In this document: one piece after another, positions 1 to 5,999 of the stretch
Layout of the letters: every line of letters starts with the position of its first letter
Numbering within the stretch: position 1 is the first letter of the stretch
Notes under the pieces: generated by a model
The model's input: only the letters and a program-made list of their open reading frames with translations
What the model was told of the DNA's origin: nothing
The model's database searches: none
Assembly: GCA_025966175.1 (NCBI GenBank)
Contig: JAOPVN010000200.1
Coordinates: 1 to 11,078, forward strand
Length of the DNA: 11,078 bases
Reading direction: 5' to 3'
Source of the DNA: Modestobacter sp.
GTDB lineage: Bacteria; Actinomycetota; Actinomycetes; Mycobacteriales; Geodermatophilaceae
Translations under genes and position numbers: made by a program

Positions 1-230
1 GCAGCATGCTCACCCTGGCGATCACCGCCGCGCTGCGGCACTGGGACGAGTTCGCGCTGCACGTGAAGGCAGCGGTGCACAACGGCCTCACCGACGAGGA
101 GATCGCCGAGGTCTGCCTGCACACCGCGGTCTACGCCGGGGTGCCGGCGGCCAACCACGCGCTCGCCGTCGCCAAGCCGATCCTGGCCGAACTGCGCCGG
201 CCGCTGCCCGGACCGGCCGTCGGGACCTAG
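1..230 (+). CDS. pcaC: 4-carboxymuconolactone decarboxylase, 3' end (5' partial)
   Basis: Only the last ~75 codons are present; the frame is open to the left edge, so the ATG at 6 is probably internal. The visible part matches the C-terminal half of the AhpD-like/CMD fold: an LTLAITAAL helix, then LHVKAAVHNGLTDEEIAEV, then the conserved HTAVYAGVPAANHAL stretch. PcaC decarboxylates 4-carboxymuconolactone to 3-oxoadipate enol-lactone in the protocatechuate branch of the beta-ketoadipate pathway, in the cytoplasm. In many actinobacteria this domain is fused behind the enol-lactone hydrolase PcaD (PcaL); the left edge hides which form this is. A general CMD-family protein is the alternative. Stop is TAG at 228-230. 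About 200 bp without a gene follow. Confidence 0.75.
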   Translation, partial: SMLTLAITAALRHWDEFALHVKAAVHNGLTDEEIAEVCLHTAVYAGVPAANHALAVAKPILAELRRPLPGPAVGT

Positions 231-411
231 CCGACGTCACGGCCGTGGTGCACCCGTGTCCGCCCGTCCGGGGAACCCCTCGCAGGGATGACCTGGTCAC
301 TCCTCTTCGTTCGTGATCCGATACAGGGGGTAAGACCGACCGGCGGGTCAGCTGGCCCCCACCCATCCGTCGAGGAGCACCGCCCCCTGCCGCGTCGCAG
401 TGCTCGACCGC

Positions 412-417
412 AGGAGG
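412..417 (+). promoter_or_regulatory. Shine-Dalgarno setting the glycosyltransferase start
   Basis: AGGAGG lies 11 bases before the GTG at 429. It supports that start over the in-frame ATG at 288, whose 47 extra codons (residues such as GGSAGPHPSVEEHRPLPRR) look like translated intergenic DNA. The gene-free stretch 231-428 otherwise holds only a 10-bp palindrome, CACGGCCGTG (238-247), and no promoter I can call. Confidence 0.6.
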
Positions 418-428
418 CGTACCGCAGC

Positions 429-1487
429 GTGACCCCCGTGCTCCGAGATGCAGTGCCCGAGGAACCGACGCAGCGCCCGCTCCGGGTCGCGACCGTCCCG
501 TTCGCAGGTCGATACGAGAAGGCCGTCCTGCCCGACGATGTGGTGCGGATCGGCCCGGACGCCTCGCCGAGTCCCTGGCTGGACCTCGGTCACCTGGCTG
601 CGCACGCCGACGACCTCGACGTGCTGCATCTGCACGGCGGGTACGGGCACCTGACCGTTCCGCAGATGGACGCCTGGACGGCGGAGGTCCGCCGCAGCGG
701 TGTCCCCCTCGTCGTCACCGTGCACGACCTGCGGCCGCCGGTGGGCCCGGACGGGACGCCGATGCGCACCCGGCACCGGTCGCACCTGCGGGCGCTGCTG
801 ACCACGGCCGAGGTGGTGCTGACCCTCACCCCCGGCGCCGCCGACGAGATCGCCGACCGGTTCGGGCGCACCGCGATCGTCGTGGCCCATCCCTCGCTCG
901 CCGCGCCGACCCCCGGCATCGGCCGGGAGACGCGGCTGGTGGGCGTGCACCTGGGCCGGCTGGGTCCCGAGGTGGCCGAGCCGGTGGAACTCGTGCGGGC
1001 CGCGTTGTCCGGTGCCGTCTCCGGTGGTGGGCGACTGCGGGTCGACGTCCACCCCGAGGTCGACCTCGGTGCCCGGCTGCCCGAGCTGCTCGCGCTGGCC
1101 CAGGATGGCGAGCTGGAGCTTGTCCGTAGCTGGGAGGCCGATCCGGCGGGCTGGGTCCGGCACCTGCAGGAGCTGCACGTCGCGGTGCTGCCGCAGCGGT
1201 CCGGGCCGCTCTCGACGTGGGTGGAGCTGTGCCGCGACGCCGGCACCCGGGTCGTCGTGCCCGCCGGCGGCCGGCACGAACAGCAGTGGTCCGACGTCGT
1301 CCTGTACGGCAACGACCCGGGGACCGGGCTGGACGCCGCGTCGCTGACCTCCGCGGTCGTGGCCGCGCTGACCCGGCCGGTTCCCGCACGGGTGGACCGC
1401 GCGTGGCGGGCGGAGCAGCTGGCCGCCGTCCGGCGGGTGCACGCGCAGGTCTACGGGCAGGTCGCCGCCGACCACGCGGCCACCTGA
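429..1487 (+). CDS. GT-B / GT4-like glycosyltransferase, atypical active site
   Basis: A 352-aa cytoplasmic protein with no signal peptide or membrane segment; GTG start chosen from the AGGAGG upstream. The N-terminal half resembles a Glyco_transf_4 domain: LRVATVPFAG near residue 18, then DVLHLHGGYGHLT (about 64-76) and VPLVVTVHDLRPP (about 92-104), the usual His-containing motif after the third strand of GT4 enzymes. The C-terminal half (about 169-300) follows the second Rossmann domain and ends near PLSTWVELCRDAGTRVVVP. That segment aligns with the EX7E motif of GT4 enzymes, but only the second Glu (about residue 266) is kept; the first is Ser (about 258). It may use an unusual donor, work differently, or have lost activity. 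Product and acceptor cannot be told. It stands alone and converges on the histidine kinase gene, 12 bases apart. Confidence 0.6.
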   Translation: MTPVLRDAVPEEPTQRPLRVATVPFAGRYEKAVLPDDVVRIGPDASPSPWLDLGHLAAHADDLDVLHLHGGYGHLTVPQMDAWTAEVRRSGVPLVVTVHDLRPPVGPDGTPMRTRHRSHLRALLTTAEVVLTLTPGAADEIADRFGRTAIVVAHPSLAAPTPGIGRETRLVGVHLGRLGPEVAEPVELVRAALSGAVSGGGRLRVDVHPEVDLGARLPELLALAQDGELELVRSWEADPAGWVRHLQELHVAVLPQRSGPLSTWVELCRDAGTRVVVPAGGRHEQQWSDVVLYGNDPGTGLDAASLTSAVVAALTRPVPARVDRAWRAEQLAAVRRVHAQVYGQVAADHAAT

Positions 1488-1493
1488 GGGCCG

Positions 1494-1509
1494 GGCCGGT
1501 CAGTCGGCC
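1494..1509. terminator. weak inverted repeat between convergent genes
   Basis: GGCCG-GTCAGT-CGGCC gives a 5-bp GC stem with a 6-base loop between the glycosyltransferase stop (1485-1487) and the kinase stop (1500-1502, inside the loop). There is no T tract. It could act as a bidirectional terminator, but a short GC stem is common by chance in DNA of this composition. Confidence 0.25.
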
Positions 1510-3020
1510 GCGGCCACCGCGGCCTCCGTGGCGTGCGGCAGCCGGATGGTGAAGACGGTGCGGCCCGGTTCGCTGGCCACCTCGACCTGGCCGCCGTGCG
1601 CGCTGACCACCGCGTGCACGATCGCCAGCCCCAGGCCGGTGCTGCCGGCCGAGCGGGAGCGTGAGGCGTCGCCCCGGGCGAACCGCTCGAACACGTGCGG
1701 GCGCAGCGCGGCCGGGATCCCCGGTCCGCCGTCGATCACCTGCAGGACCGCCCAACCGCCCTGGACCCGCAGCCGGGTGGTCGCCGTCGTCCCGTCCGGG
1801 GTGTGGCTGCGCACGTTGGCCAGCAGGTTGGCCAGCACCTGGTGCAGCCGGCCGGGGTCGCCGGGCGCCAGGACCGGGGCGTCGGGCAGGTCCAGCTGCC
1901 AGGTGTGGCCGGGGCCGGCGACATGCGCGTCGCTGACGGTGTCGACCACGAGCGCGGTGAGGTCGACCTCCTCCTGGGCCAGTTCGCGGCCGGCGTCCAG
2001 TCGGGCCAGCAGCAGCAGCTCCTCGACCAGCTCGGACATCCGCAGCGCCTCGGACTCCACCCGCCGCATGGCGTGCCCGACGTCGGCAGGCACCGCGGCG
2101 TGCTGGCGGCGGACCAGCTCGGCGTAGCCGCGGATGGAGGCCAGCGGGGTGCGCAGCTCGTGGCTGGCGTCGGCGACGAACTGGCGGACCTGGGTCTCGG
2201 ACTCCTGGCGGGCGGCGAGGGAGCCCTCGACGTGGTCGAGCATCCGGTTCAGCGCCGTCCCGACCTGGCCGACCTCGGTGCCGGGGTCGGTGTCCCCCGG
2301 CAGCACCCGCTCGACCAGCCGCACCTCGCCACTGGCCAGCGGCAGCTCCGAGACGCGGGTCGCGGTGGCCGCGACCCGGTCCAGCGGGCGGAGGGCGCGG
2401 CGGATGACGAGCACGGCGGCCAGCGCCGCGGCGACCAGGGCGAGCAGCCCCACGATCAGTTCGACGGTGACCAGGCGGCGCACGGCGTCCGCGGTGCTGT
2501 TCAGCGGCAGGCCGGTCACCAGGACCTCGCCGTCCCGCGCCGGGCTGGCGATCAGCCGGTAGTCCCCGAGGTCACCGCCGAGGTCCCGGGTCACCGGCTC
2601 GGCGTCGGTGGGCAGGTCCACCAGCACGCCTTGCTGGGCGCTGGAGAGCTGCAGCGTCTGGCCGCGGGACCCCAGCACGCCGGAGGTGGTGCAGATCCCG
2701 TCGACGACGGTGGCCCCGAGGGTGCCCTCGCCCTGGCCGCGTGCGCCGAGGAAGCCGGGCCCCCCAGGTGATCCGTTGCCGTCCCCGTCGCCCGTGTCGT
2801 GCGGCGGGTCGTACCCCGGTTGGGACGAGTAGCTCTCCGAGCGGCCGATGGCCGCGTCGAGCCGGGTGTCGACCTGGCTGACCAGCTGGGCGCGCAGCGC
2901 GGTGACGGACACGACGCCGACCAGCCCGAGCACCGCGACCAACGGGACGACGAACGCCACCAGCAGCCGGGTGCGCAGCGACCGACGGGACCTGGGCACA
3001 CCGTCCGGACGGCGCGTCAC
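1500..3020 (-). CDS. membrane sensor histidine kinase (two-component, PhoR/MtrB-like architecture)
   Basis: 506 aa. Order: TM1 about 19-41, extracytoplasmic sensor about 42-182, TM2 about 183-206, HAMP about 207-268, HisKA with H-box DASHELRTPLASIRGYAELV (phospho-acceptor His287), then HATPase_c with N-box NLLANVRSHTP (398-408), G1 DGGPGIP (430-436), F-box FERF (444-447) and G2 GLGL (462-465). All catalytic motifs look intact. The sensor has a low-complexity Gly/Asp/Pro-rich stretch (about 69-100). It should autophosphorylate and pass phosphate to the regulator encoded just upstream. The start is uncertain: GTG 3018-3020 follows the regulator's stop by 17 bases but has a pyrimidine-rich upstream (no Shine-Dalgarno), and another in-frame GTG lies at 2997-2999 (codon 8). 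The signal is unknown. Confidence 0.93.
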   Translation of the reverse strand: MTRRPDGVPRSRRSLRTRLLVAFVVPLVAVLGLVGVVSVTALRAQLVSQVDTRLDAAIGRSESYSSQPGYDPPHDTGDGDGNGSPGGPGFLGARGQGEGTLGATVVDGICTTSGVLGSRGQTLQLSSAQQGVLVDLPTDAEPVTRDLGGDLGDYRLIASPARDGEVLVTGLPLNSTADAVRRLVTVELIVGLLALVAAALAAVLVIRRALRPLDRVAATATRVSELPLASGEVRLVERVLPGDTDPGTEVGQVGTALNRMLDHVEGSLAARQESETQVRQFVADASHELRTPLASIRGYAELVRRQHAAVPADVGHAMRRVESEALRMSELVEELLLLARLDAGRELAQEEVDLTALVVDTVSDAHVAGPGHTWQLDLPDAPVLAPGDPGRLHQVLANLLANVRSHTPDGTTATTRLRVQGGWAVLQVIDGGPGIPAALRPHVFERFARGDASRSRSAGSTGLGLAIVHAVVSAHGGQVEVASEPGRTVFTIRLPHATEAAVAAAD

Positions 3021-3036
3021 GGGGAGGAGGCAGGCG

Positions 3037-3780
3037 TCATACGGCGGGCTTGATCACGTACCCGGCGCCGCGCAGCGTGTGGATCATGGGGGTGCGCCCG
3101 GCGTCGATCTTGCGGCGCAGGTAGGAGATGTAGAGCTCGACGATGTTGCCCTGCCCGCCGAAGTCGTACTGCCACACGCGGTCCAGGATCTGCGCCTTGG
3201 ACAGCACCCGCTTGGGGTTGCGCATCAGGTAGCGCAGCAGCTCGAACTCGGTCGCGGTCAGCCGGATGTCGTCGCCGCCGCGGATCACCTCGTGGCTCTC
3301 CTCGTCGAGGGTCAGGTCGCCCACGACCAGCAGGCCGTCGTCGGCGACGACGCGACTGGTGCGCCGGAGCAGCCCGCGCAGCCGGGCTGCGACCTCCTCC
3401 AGGCTGAACGGCTTGGTGACGTAGTCGTCGCCGCCGGCGGTGAGCCCGGCGATCCGGTCCTCGAGGGCGTCCTTGGCGGTGAGGAAGACGACCGGGACGA
3501 GCGGGGTGTCGGCGCGCAGCTTGCGCAGCACCTCCAGGCCGTCCATGTCCGGGAGCATGACATCCAGGACGACGGCGTCGGGGCGGAACTCGCGGGCGGC
3601 ACGGACCGCGTCGGTGCCGTCGTGGGCGGTCCGGACGTCCCAGCCCTCGTAGCGCAGGGCCATGGAGAGCAGCTCGCAGATCGAGGGCTCGTCGTCGACG
3701 ACCAGCACCCGCAGGGCGCTGCCGTCCGGCCGGGTCAGCTGGGCCCGGGAGCTGGATGCGGGGGAGGCGGTCGTCGTCAT
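3037..3780 (-). CDS. OmpR/PhoP-family response regulator
   Basis: 247 aa: a 22-residue flexible N-terminus, receiver domain about 23-140 with acidic pair Asp29/Asp30, phospho-acceptor Asp73 (in AVVLDVMLPDMDG), Thr101 and Lys123 (VTKPFS), then a winged-helix DNA-binding domain about 150-245 (TATEFELLRYLMRNP, ILDRVWQYDFGG, YISYLRRKID, HTLRGAGYVIK). The C-terminal half is close to mycobacterial PhoP/TcrX-type regulators as I remember them; exact orthology is not decidable. It is the first gene of a two-gene operon with the kinase. The ATG (3778-3780) has no Shine-Dalgarno, but CACAGT lies six bases before it, suggesting a leaderless transcript. A direct repeat at 3824-3840 lies where an OmpR-type regulator would bind, so autoregulation is likely. 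Confidence 0.95.
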   Translation of the reverse strand: MTTTASPASSSRAQLTRPDGSALRVLVVDDEPSICELLSMALRYEGWDVRTAHDGTDAVRAAREFRPDAVVLDVMLPDMDGLEVLRKLRADTPLVPVVFLTAKDALEDRIAGLTAGGDDYVTKPFSLEEVAARLRGLLRRTSRVVADDGLLVVGDLTLDEESHEVIRGGDDIRLTATEFELLRYLMRNPKRVLSKAQILDRVWQYDFGGQGNIVELYISYLRRKIDAGRTPMIHTLRGAGYVIKPAV

Positions 3781-3786
3781 GCGGAA

Positions 3787-3792
3787 ACTGTG
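3787..3792 (-). promoter_or_regulatory. candidate -10 element of the response-regulator operon
   Basis: On the minus strand CACAGT (xANNNT) is followed by six bases and the ATG. Transcription would then begin at the start codon. No convincing -35 hexamer is seen, which suits an activator-dependent promoter. Confidence 0.35.
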
Positions 3793-3823
3793 CGACGCGA
3801 GCCTGCGAGTTCCCTGTGTCCTG

Positions 3824-3840
3824 GGCTGGAACTGGCTGGA
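3824..3840 (-). promoter_or_regulatory. direct repeat, candidate response-regulator binding site
   Basis: Minus strand reads TCCAGCC-AGT-TCCAGCC: two identical 7-mers with a 10-bp period, centred about 50 bp upstream of the regulator start. Paired direct repeats on one DNA face are the usual target of OmpR/PhoP-family dimers; the mycobacterial PhoP box (TCACAGC repeats, from memory) has a similar form. Function is inferred from spacing and position. Confidence 0.45.
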
Positions 3841-3851
3841 CGTCTTCCCAG

Positions 3852-3867
3852 CGGCCGGATCCGGCCG
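3852..3867. repeat. 16-bp perfect palindrome downstream of tRNA-Phe
   Basis: CGGCCGGATCCGGCCG is a perfect palindrome between the tRNA-Phe 3' end (3883) and the regulator gene. It could form a terminator stem for the tRNA transcript (about six pairs around a GATC loop, no U tract), or be a dimer binding site. Neither is certain. Confidence 0.35.
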
Positions 3868-3882
3868 GGCGTGCAGAAAGGG

Positions 3883-3956
3883 TGGGCAGGGGCGGGGTCG
3901 AACCGCCGACCTCTCGCTTTTCAGGCGAGCGCTCGTACCGACTGAGCTACCTGCCC
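3883..3956 (-). tRNA. tRNA-Phe (GAA)
   Basis: 74-nt cloverleaf. The acceptor GGGCAGG pairs fully with CCTGCCC; D stem GCTC/GAGC; anticodon stem CTCGC/GCGAG with loop CTGAAAA, anticodon GAA; T stem GGCGG/CCGCC with loop TTCGACC; discriminator A at 3883. Only CC follows, so the CCA end must be added after transcription. It is the last gene of a Glu-Asp-Phe cluster on the minus strand. Confidence 0.97.
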
Positions 3957-3981
3957 CTCCCGGTGCCGGAACACCGGGCAG

Positions 3982-4055
3982 CGACCCTGACGGGACTCGA
4001 ACCCGCGACCTCCGCCGTGACAGGGCGGCGCGCTAACCAACTGCGCTACAGGGCC
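3982..4055 (-). tRNA. tRNA-Asp (GTC)
   Basis: 74-nt cloverleaf. The acceptor GGCCCTG pairs with CAGGGTC (one G-U); D stem GCGC/GCGC; anticodon stem CCGCC/GGCGG with loop CTGTCAC, anticodon GTC; T stem GCGGG/CCCGT (one G-U) with loop TTCGAGT; discriminator G at 3982. CCA is not encoded. It is the middle gene of the cluster, 25 bases from tRNA-Glu and 25 from tRNA-Phe. Confidence 0.97.
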
Positions 4056-4080
4056 TTGCTGTTGTCGTGCTGATCGTGCG

Positions 4081-4153
4081 TGCCCCCAACGGGGTTCGAA
4101 CCCGTGCTACCGCCTTGAAAGGGCGGCGTCCTGGACCGCTAGACGATGGGGGC
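4081..4153 (-). tRNA. tRNA-Glu (TTC)
   Basis: 73-nt cloverleaf. The acceptor GCCCCCA pairs fully with TGGGGGC; anticodon stem CCGCC/GGCGG with loop CTTTCAA, anticodon TTC; T arm ACGGG-TTCGAAC-CCCGT; discriminator A at 4081. CCA is not encoded. It is the first gene of the cluster, probably transcribed from a promoter in 4154-4200. Confidence 0.97.
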
Positions 4154-4177
4154 TCGTGGTCGCTGGAGGCAGACAGA

Positions 4178-4183
4178 ACTCTA
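4178..4183 (-). promoter_or_regulatory. candidate -10 box of the tRNA cluster
   Basis: Minus strand TAGAGT fits the actinobacterial housekeeping -10 consensus (TANNNT). It lies about 24 bases before tRNA-Glu, giving a short leader. No TTGACA-like -35 is seen at normal spacing, so the call is tentative. Confidence 0.35.
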
Positions 4184-4256
4184 CATGTCCCCGGAGGGCG
4201 CCCAGCACCCGGTCCCACCGACCGCGTGGCGGGCGTCCCACAAGCCTGGCGCGTGC

Positions 4257-4262
4257 CAGCAT
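4257..4262 (+). promoter_or_regulatory. candidate -10 for a leaderless lipoprotein mRNA
   Basis: CAGCAT followed by six bases and the GTG at 4269; no Shine-Dalgarno. It has the same geometry as five other genes in the window. Confidence 0.3.
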
Positions 4263-4268
4263 TTGGCG

Positions 4269-4904
4269 GTGCGTACCCGCCGTCTGATCCGCTCCGCCGG
4301 GTTCGCCGCCGCCGTACTCCTCGCGGCCGGCTGTGGCTCGCAGCCCACCACCGACGCCGCCGCCACCGGGAGCTCCACCTCGAGCAGTGCGGCAGCCGCG
4401 GAGACGGCCGCCCCGTCCGCGCCGGCCACCGCCGACCCGGACGGCGTCGCCAGTGTCACGCCGTTCTCCGGCGACACGGGGGCCGATGTGGCCGCCCCGG
4501 CCGCCCCCCAGGGGCTGACCCTCACCGACGTGCGGACCGGCCGGCACGAGGACTTCGACCGGGTCGTCTTCGAGTTCGCGGGCACCGGGACGCCCGGCTG
4601 GTCGGTCGAGTACGTCGACACGCCGTCGGCGCAGGGCAGCGGTGCGGTGGTCGACGTCCCCGGGACGGCGTTCCTCCAGGTGACGCTGCAGGGCACGAGC
4701 TACCCCTACGAGTCCGGCGCCCAGGAGGTGCCGCGCGGACCGGTGGCCGTCTCGGACACGCATGCCGTCGCCGGCGTGTTCTACGACGCGACGTTCGAGG
4801 GCACCTCGGTGGCCTGGATCGGCACCAGTGACCGGGTGCCCTTCCGCGTGTACGCCCTCACCGGGCCCTCGCGGGTCGTGGTGGACGTGTCCCACGCCGG
4901 CTGA
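4269..4904 (+). CDS. AMIN-like domain lipoprotein
   Basis: 211 aa. A basic n-region (RTRRLIR), hydrophobic core and VLLAAGC lipobox place lipidated Cys at residue 22, so the mature protein is anchored outside the membrane. An Ala/Ser/Thr-rich linker (about 25-75) leads to a beta-rich domain with LTLTDVRTGRHEDFDRVVF, GWSVEYVDTP and DRVPFRVYALTGPSRVVVD. This matches the actinobacterial 'AMIN-like domain (lipo)protein' family; AMIN domains in amidases and secretins bind the cell wall, so an envelope role is inferred. GTG 4269 is chosen because it begins just before the signal peptide; the longer frame from 4146 starts inside tRNA-Glu and is not credible. It is monocistronic and converges on the next lipoprotein. 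Confidence 0.85.
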   Translation: MRTRRLIRSAGFAAAVLLAAGCGSQPTTDAAATGSSTSSSAAAAETAAPSAPATADPDGVASVTPFSGDTGADVAAPAAPQGLTLTDVRTGRHEDFDRVVFEFAGTGTPGWSVEYVDTPSAQGSGAVVDVPGTAFLQVTLQGTSYPYESGAQEVPRGPVAVSDTHAVAGVFYDATFEGTSVAWIGTSDRVPFRVYALTGPSRVVVDVSHAG

Positions 4905-4918
4905 TCCCCGGATCAGCC
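4899..4918. terminator. bidirectional hairpin covering both stop codons
   Basis: GGCTGATCC-CC-GGATCAGCC is a perfect 9-bp inverted repeat with a 2-base centre. The TGA of the plus gene (4902-4904) lies in the left arm and the TGA of the minus gene (4913-4915 on plus) in the right arm. A symmetric stem at a convergent junction fits a shared terminator; there is no T tract, as is common in high-GC actinobacteria. Confidence 0.65.
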
Positions 4919-5242
4919 CACCTTGGCGGTGAACTCCACCGAGTCCTCGGTGACGGTGGTGCAGGTGATCGACAGCGGACCGGCGGACACGCTCTCGCCC
5001 GCCGCGCACGACACGCTGGTGTCGCCGAAGGACAGGGTGGCGCGGCCGTCCTGGGTACCGGCGAAGGCCAGGTCGTTGCCGAGGATGCTCGCCTTCGCGC
5101 CATCGCCGGAGAGCGTCGCGGTGCAGCTGGTGCCCGAGCAGGCGACATTGTCCGAGCTGCAGGCGGCCAGCGGCAGCAGGAGCAGGACCCCGGCGGCGGT
5201 GCCGGCGAGCATGCGTGCACGTCGGTGCAAGGGGTTCGCCAT
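4913..5242 (-). CDS. small cysteine-rich lipoprotein, unknown function
   Basis: 109 aa. The signal is MANPLHRRARMLAG, then GVLLLLPLAAC, a good lipobox with lipidated Cys28. The mature part (about 81 residues) is rich in Ser, Thr and Gly, with beta-type alternation and four further cysteines (36, 40, 79, 94) that could form two disulfides outside the cell; C36-x3-C40 is close-set. I recognise no family. The ATG at 5240-5242 has no Shine-Dalgarno, but TAGGCT lies exactly six bases upstream, suggesting a leaderless message. An internal Met11 would still leave a signal peptide. It lies 56 bases downstream of the GtrA-like gene on the same strand, but its own -10 suggests independent transcription. 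Confidence 0.8.
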   Translation of the reverse strand: MANPLHRRARMLAGTAAGVLLLLPLAACSSDNVACSGTSCTATLSGDGAKASILGNDLAFAGTQDGRATLSFGDTSVSCAAGESVSAGPLSITCTTVTEDSVEFTAKVG

Positions 5243-5248
5243 GCCGCC

Positions 5249-5254
5249 AGCCTA
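5249..5254 (-). promoter_or_regulatory. candidate -10 (TAGGCT) for a leaderless lipoprotein mRNA
   Basis: TAGGCT matches TANNNT and lies six bases before the ATG at 5242. No -35 is obvious. This is one of the two best -10 matches in the leaderless set (the other is TACGCT at 7572). Confidence 0.45.
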
Positions 5255-5269
5255 GGGCGGGGCGGGCTC

Positions 5270-5284
5270 CGTCGCGGTACGACG
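5270..5284 (-). terminator. weak hairpin after the GtrA-like gene
   Basis: CGTCG-CGGTA-CGACG forms a 5-bp stem with a 5-base loop, 15 bases past the GtrA-like stop on the minus strand. No T tract; possibly chance. Confidence 0.25.
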
Positions 5285-5298
5285 CGAGGAGCGCGGGT

Positions 5299-5817
5299 TC
5301 AGTCCTGCCGGGTGGCGGGGGAGAAGACCCAGCTGCGGAGCGCCACGAACCGGACCAGGCCGATGGCGCCGGTGACCGCCGCGATCAGGCACAGCTGCAG
5401 GCCGGTGCCGACGTCCCCGATCAGCGCGTGCACCCCGGCCAGGGCCAGCGAGGTCGCCACCAGGCCGACGCCGGCCAGGCCGCCGCCCTCCCACTGCGCG
5501 GTGAACCAGGAGACCTGCTGCCCGGCGTGGAAGGTGAGCCGCCGGTGCAGCTCGTTGGCCAGCAGTGTGGAGGCGATCGCGCCGGCGAGGTTGGCCGGCT
5601 GGGCGCCGACGTCCTCGAGGGCGATGAAGACCAGCGCGTAGAGGCCGCTGGAGACCGCGCCGACCACCACGTAGCGGGCGAACTGGGCGCCGGCGTCGTC
5701 CTGCTGCAGGCGGCTGCGCAGCGCGCCGCCCAGCCGGCGGGGCTCCCCGGGGACCGGGAGTCGTCCCTCGCGCACTCCGCCCACAGCGGTGCGGCGGAGC
5801 AGGGACGGGCAGGTCAC
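5299..5817 (-). CDS. GtrA-family membrane protein
   Basis: 172 aa from GTG 5815-5817. A basic cytoplasmic N-terminus (about 1-44) precedes a GtrA domain (about 45-166) with four predicted membrane helices near 49-69, 74-88, 112-131 and 139-159. The family signature is visible in QFARYVVVGAVSSGLYALVF, ASTLLANELHRRLTFH and GLVRFVALRSWVF. GtrA-like proteins are thought to move polyprenyl-linked sugars across the membrane, or to help glycosyltransferases, in cell-surface polysaccharide synthesis; no partner glycosyltransferase is adjacent here. The start is chosen from AGGAGG six bases upstream; the longer frames from 5856 or 5910 lack such a site and add Cys-rich residues unlike the family. It is divergent from the gene at 6000. 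Confidence 0.85.
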   Translation of the reverse strand: MTCPSLLRRTAVGGVREGRLPVPGEPRRLGGALRSRLQQDDAGAQFARYVVVGAVSSGLYALVFIALEDVGAQPANLAGAIASTLLANELHRRLTFHAGQQVSWFTAQWEGGGLAGVGLVATSLALAGVHALIGDVGTGLQLCLIAAVTGAIGLVRFVALRSWVFSPATRQD

Positions 5818-5823
5818 GAGGGT

Positions 5824-5829
5824 CCTCCT
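5824..5829 (-). promoter_or_regulatory. strong Shine-Dalgarno deciding the GtrA-like start
   Basis: Minus strand AGGAGG, six bases before GTG 5817. This is optimal spacing and overrules the upstream in-frame ATGs at 5856 and 5910. Confidence 0.75.
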
Positions 5830-5987
5830 GAGTTGATCGTGCACGGGCAGGGCCATGCTCCGGCACCAAGCCCCGGTCACACATGTGCATTCCCCCTGCG
5901 CCGCGAGCACTCTCCGTGAGGTCCGTCACTGCCCGTGGTCACCGGAAGGTCACAGTCGCCGGTCAGGGGGGTCCCCGGATCGACGGG

Positions 5988-5993
5988 CAGGGT
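5988..5993 (+). promoter_or_regulatory. candidate -10 for a leaderless mRNA
   Basis: CAGGGT, six bases before ATG 6000; no Shine-Dalgarno. The divergent gap 5818-5999 also contains the palindrome CACATGTG (5880-5887) and several GGTCAC-like words, none of which I can assign. Confidence 0.25.
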
Positions 5994-5999
5994 CGCTGC

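Noticed and set aside
1..230. The carboxymuconolactone decarboxylase as the ECF41 partner
   Set aside because: ECF41 genes often pair with such proteins, but this one is over 8 kb from the sigma gene with unrelated operons between, and its sequence looks like the PcaC catabolic type.
317..337. Promoter-like GATACAGGGGGTAAG before the glycosyltransferase
   Set aside because: It loosely resembles a GGGTA-type -10, but no matching -35 is seen and the leader would be long; not enough to call.
1695..2771. Long open frame on the plus strand opposite the histidine kinase
   Set aside because: A GC-rich antisense shadow: Gln/Gly/Arg/Val repetitive composition, no domain, and fully overlapped by an intact kinase gene.
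3021..3030. GGGGAGGAGG as a Shine-Dalgarno
   Set aside because: It is purine-rich on the plus strand only, while the genes there are on the minus strand; no plus-strand gene follows.
3883..4153. The tRNA cluster as an integration site of a mobile element
   Set aside because: All three tRNAs are intact, no integrase gene is nearby and I see no duplicated tRNA 3' end in the window.
4146..4268. N-terminal extension of the AMIN-like lipoprotein
   Set aside because: It starts inside tRNA-Glu and would bury the signal peptide 41 residues into the protein.
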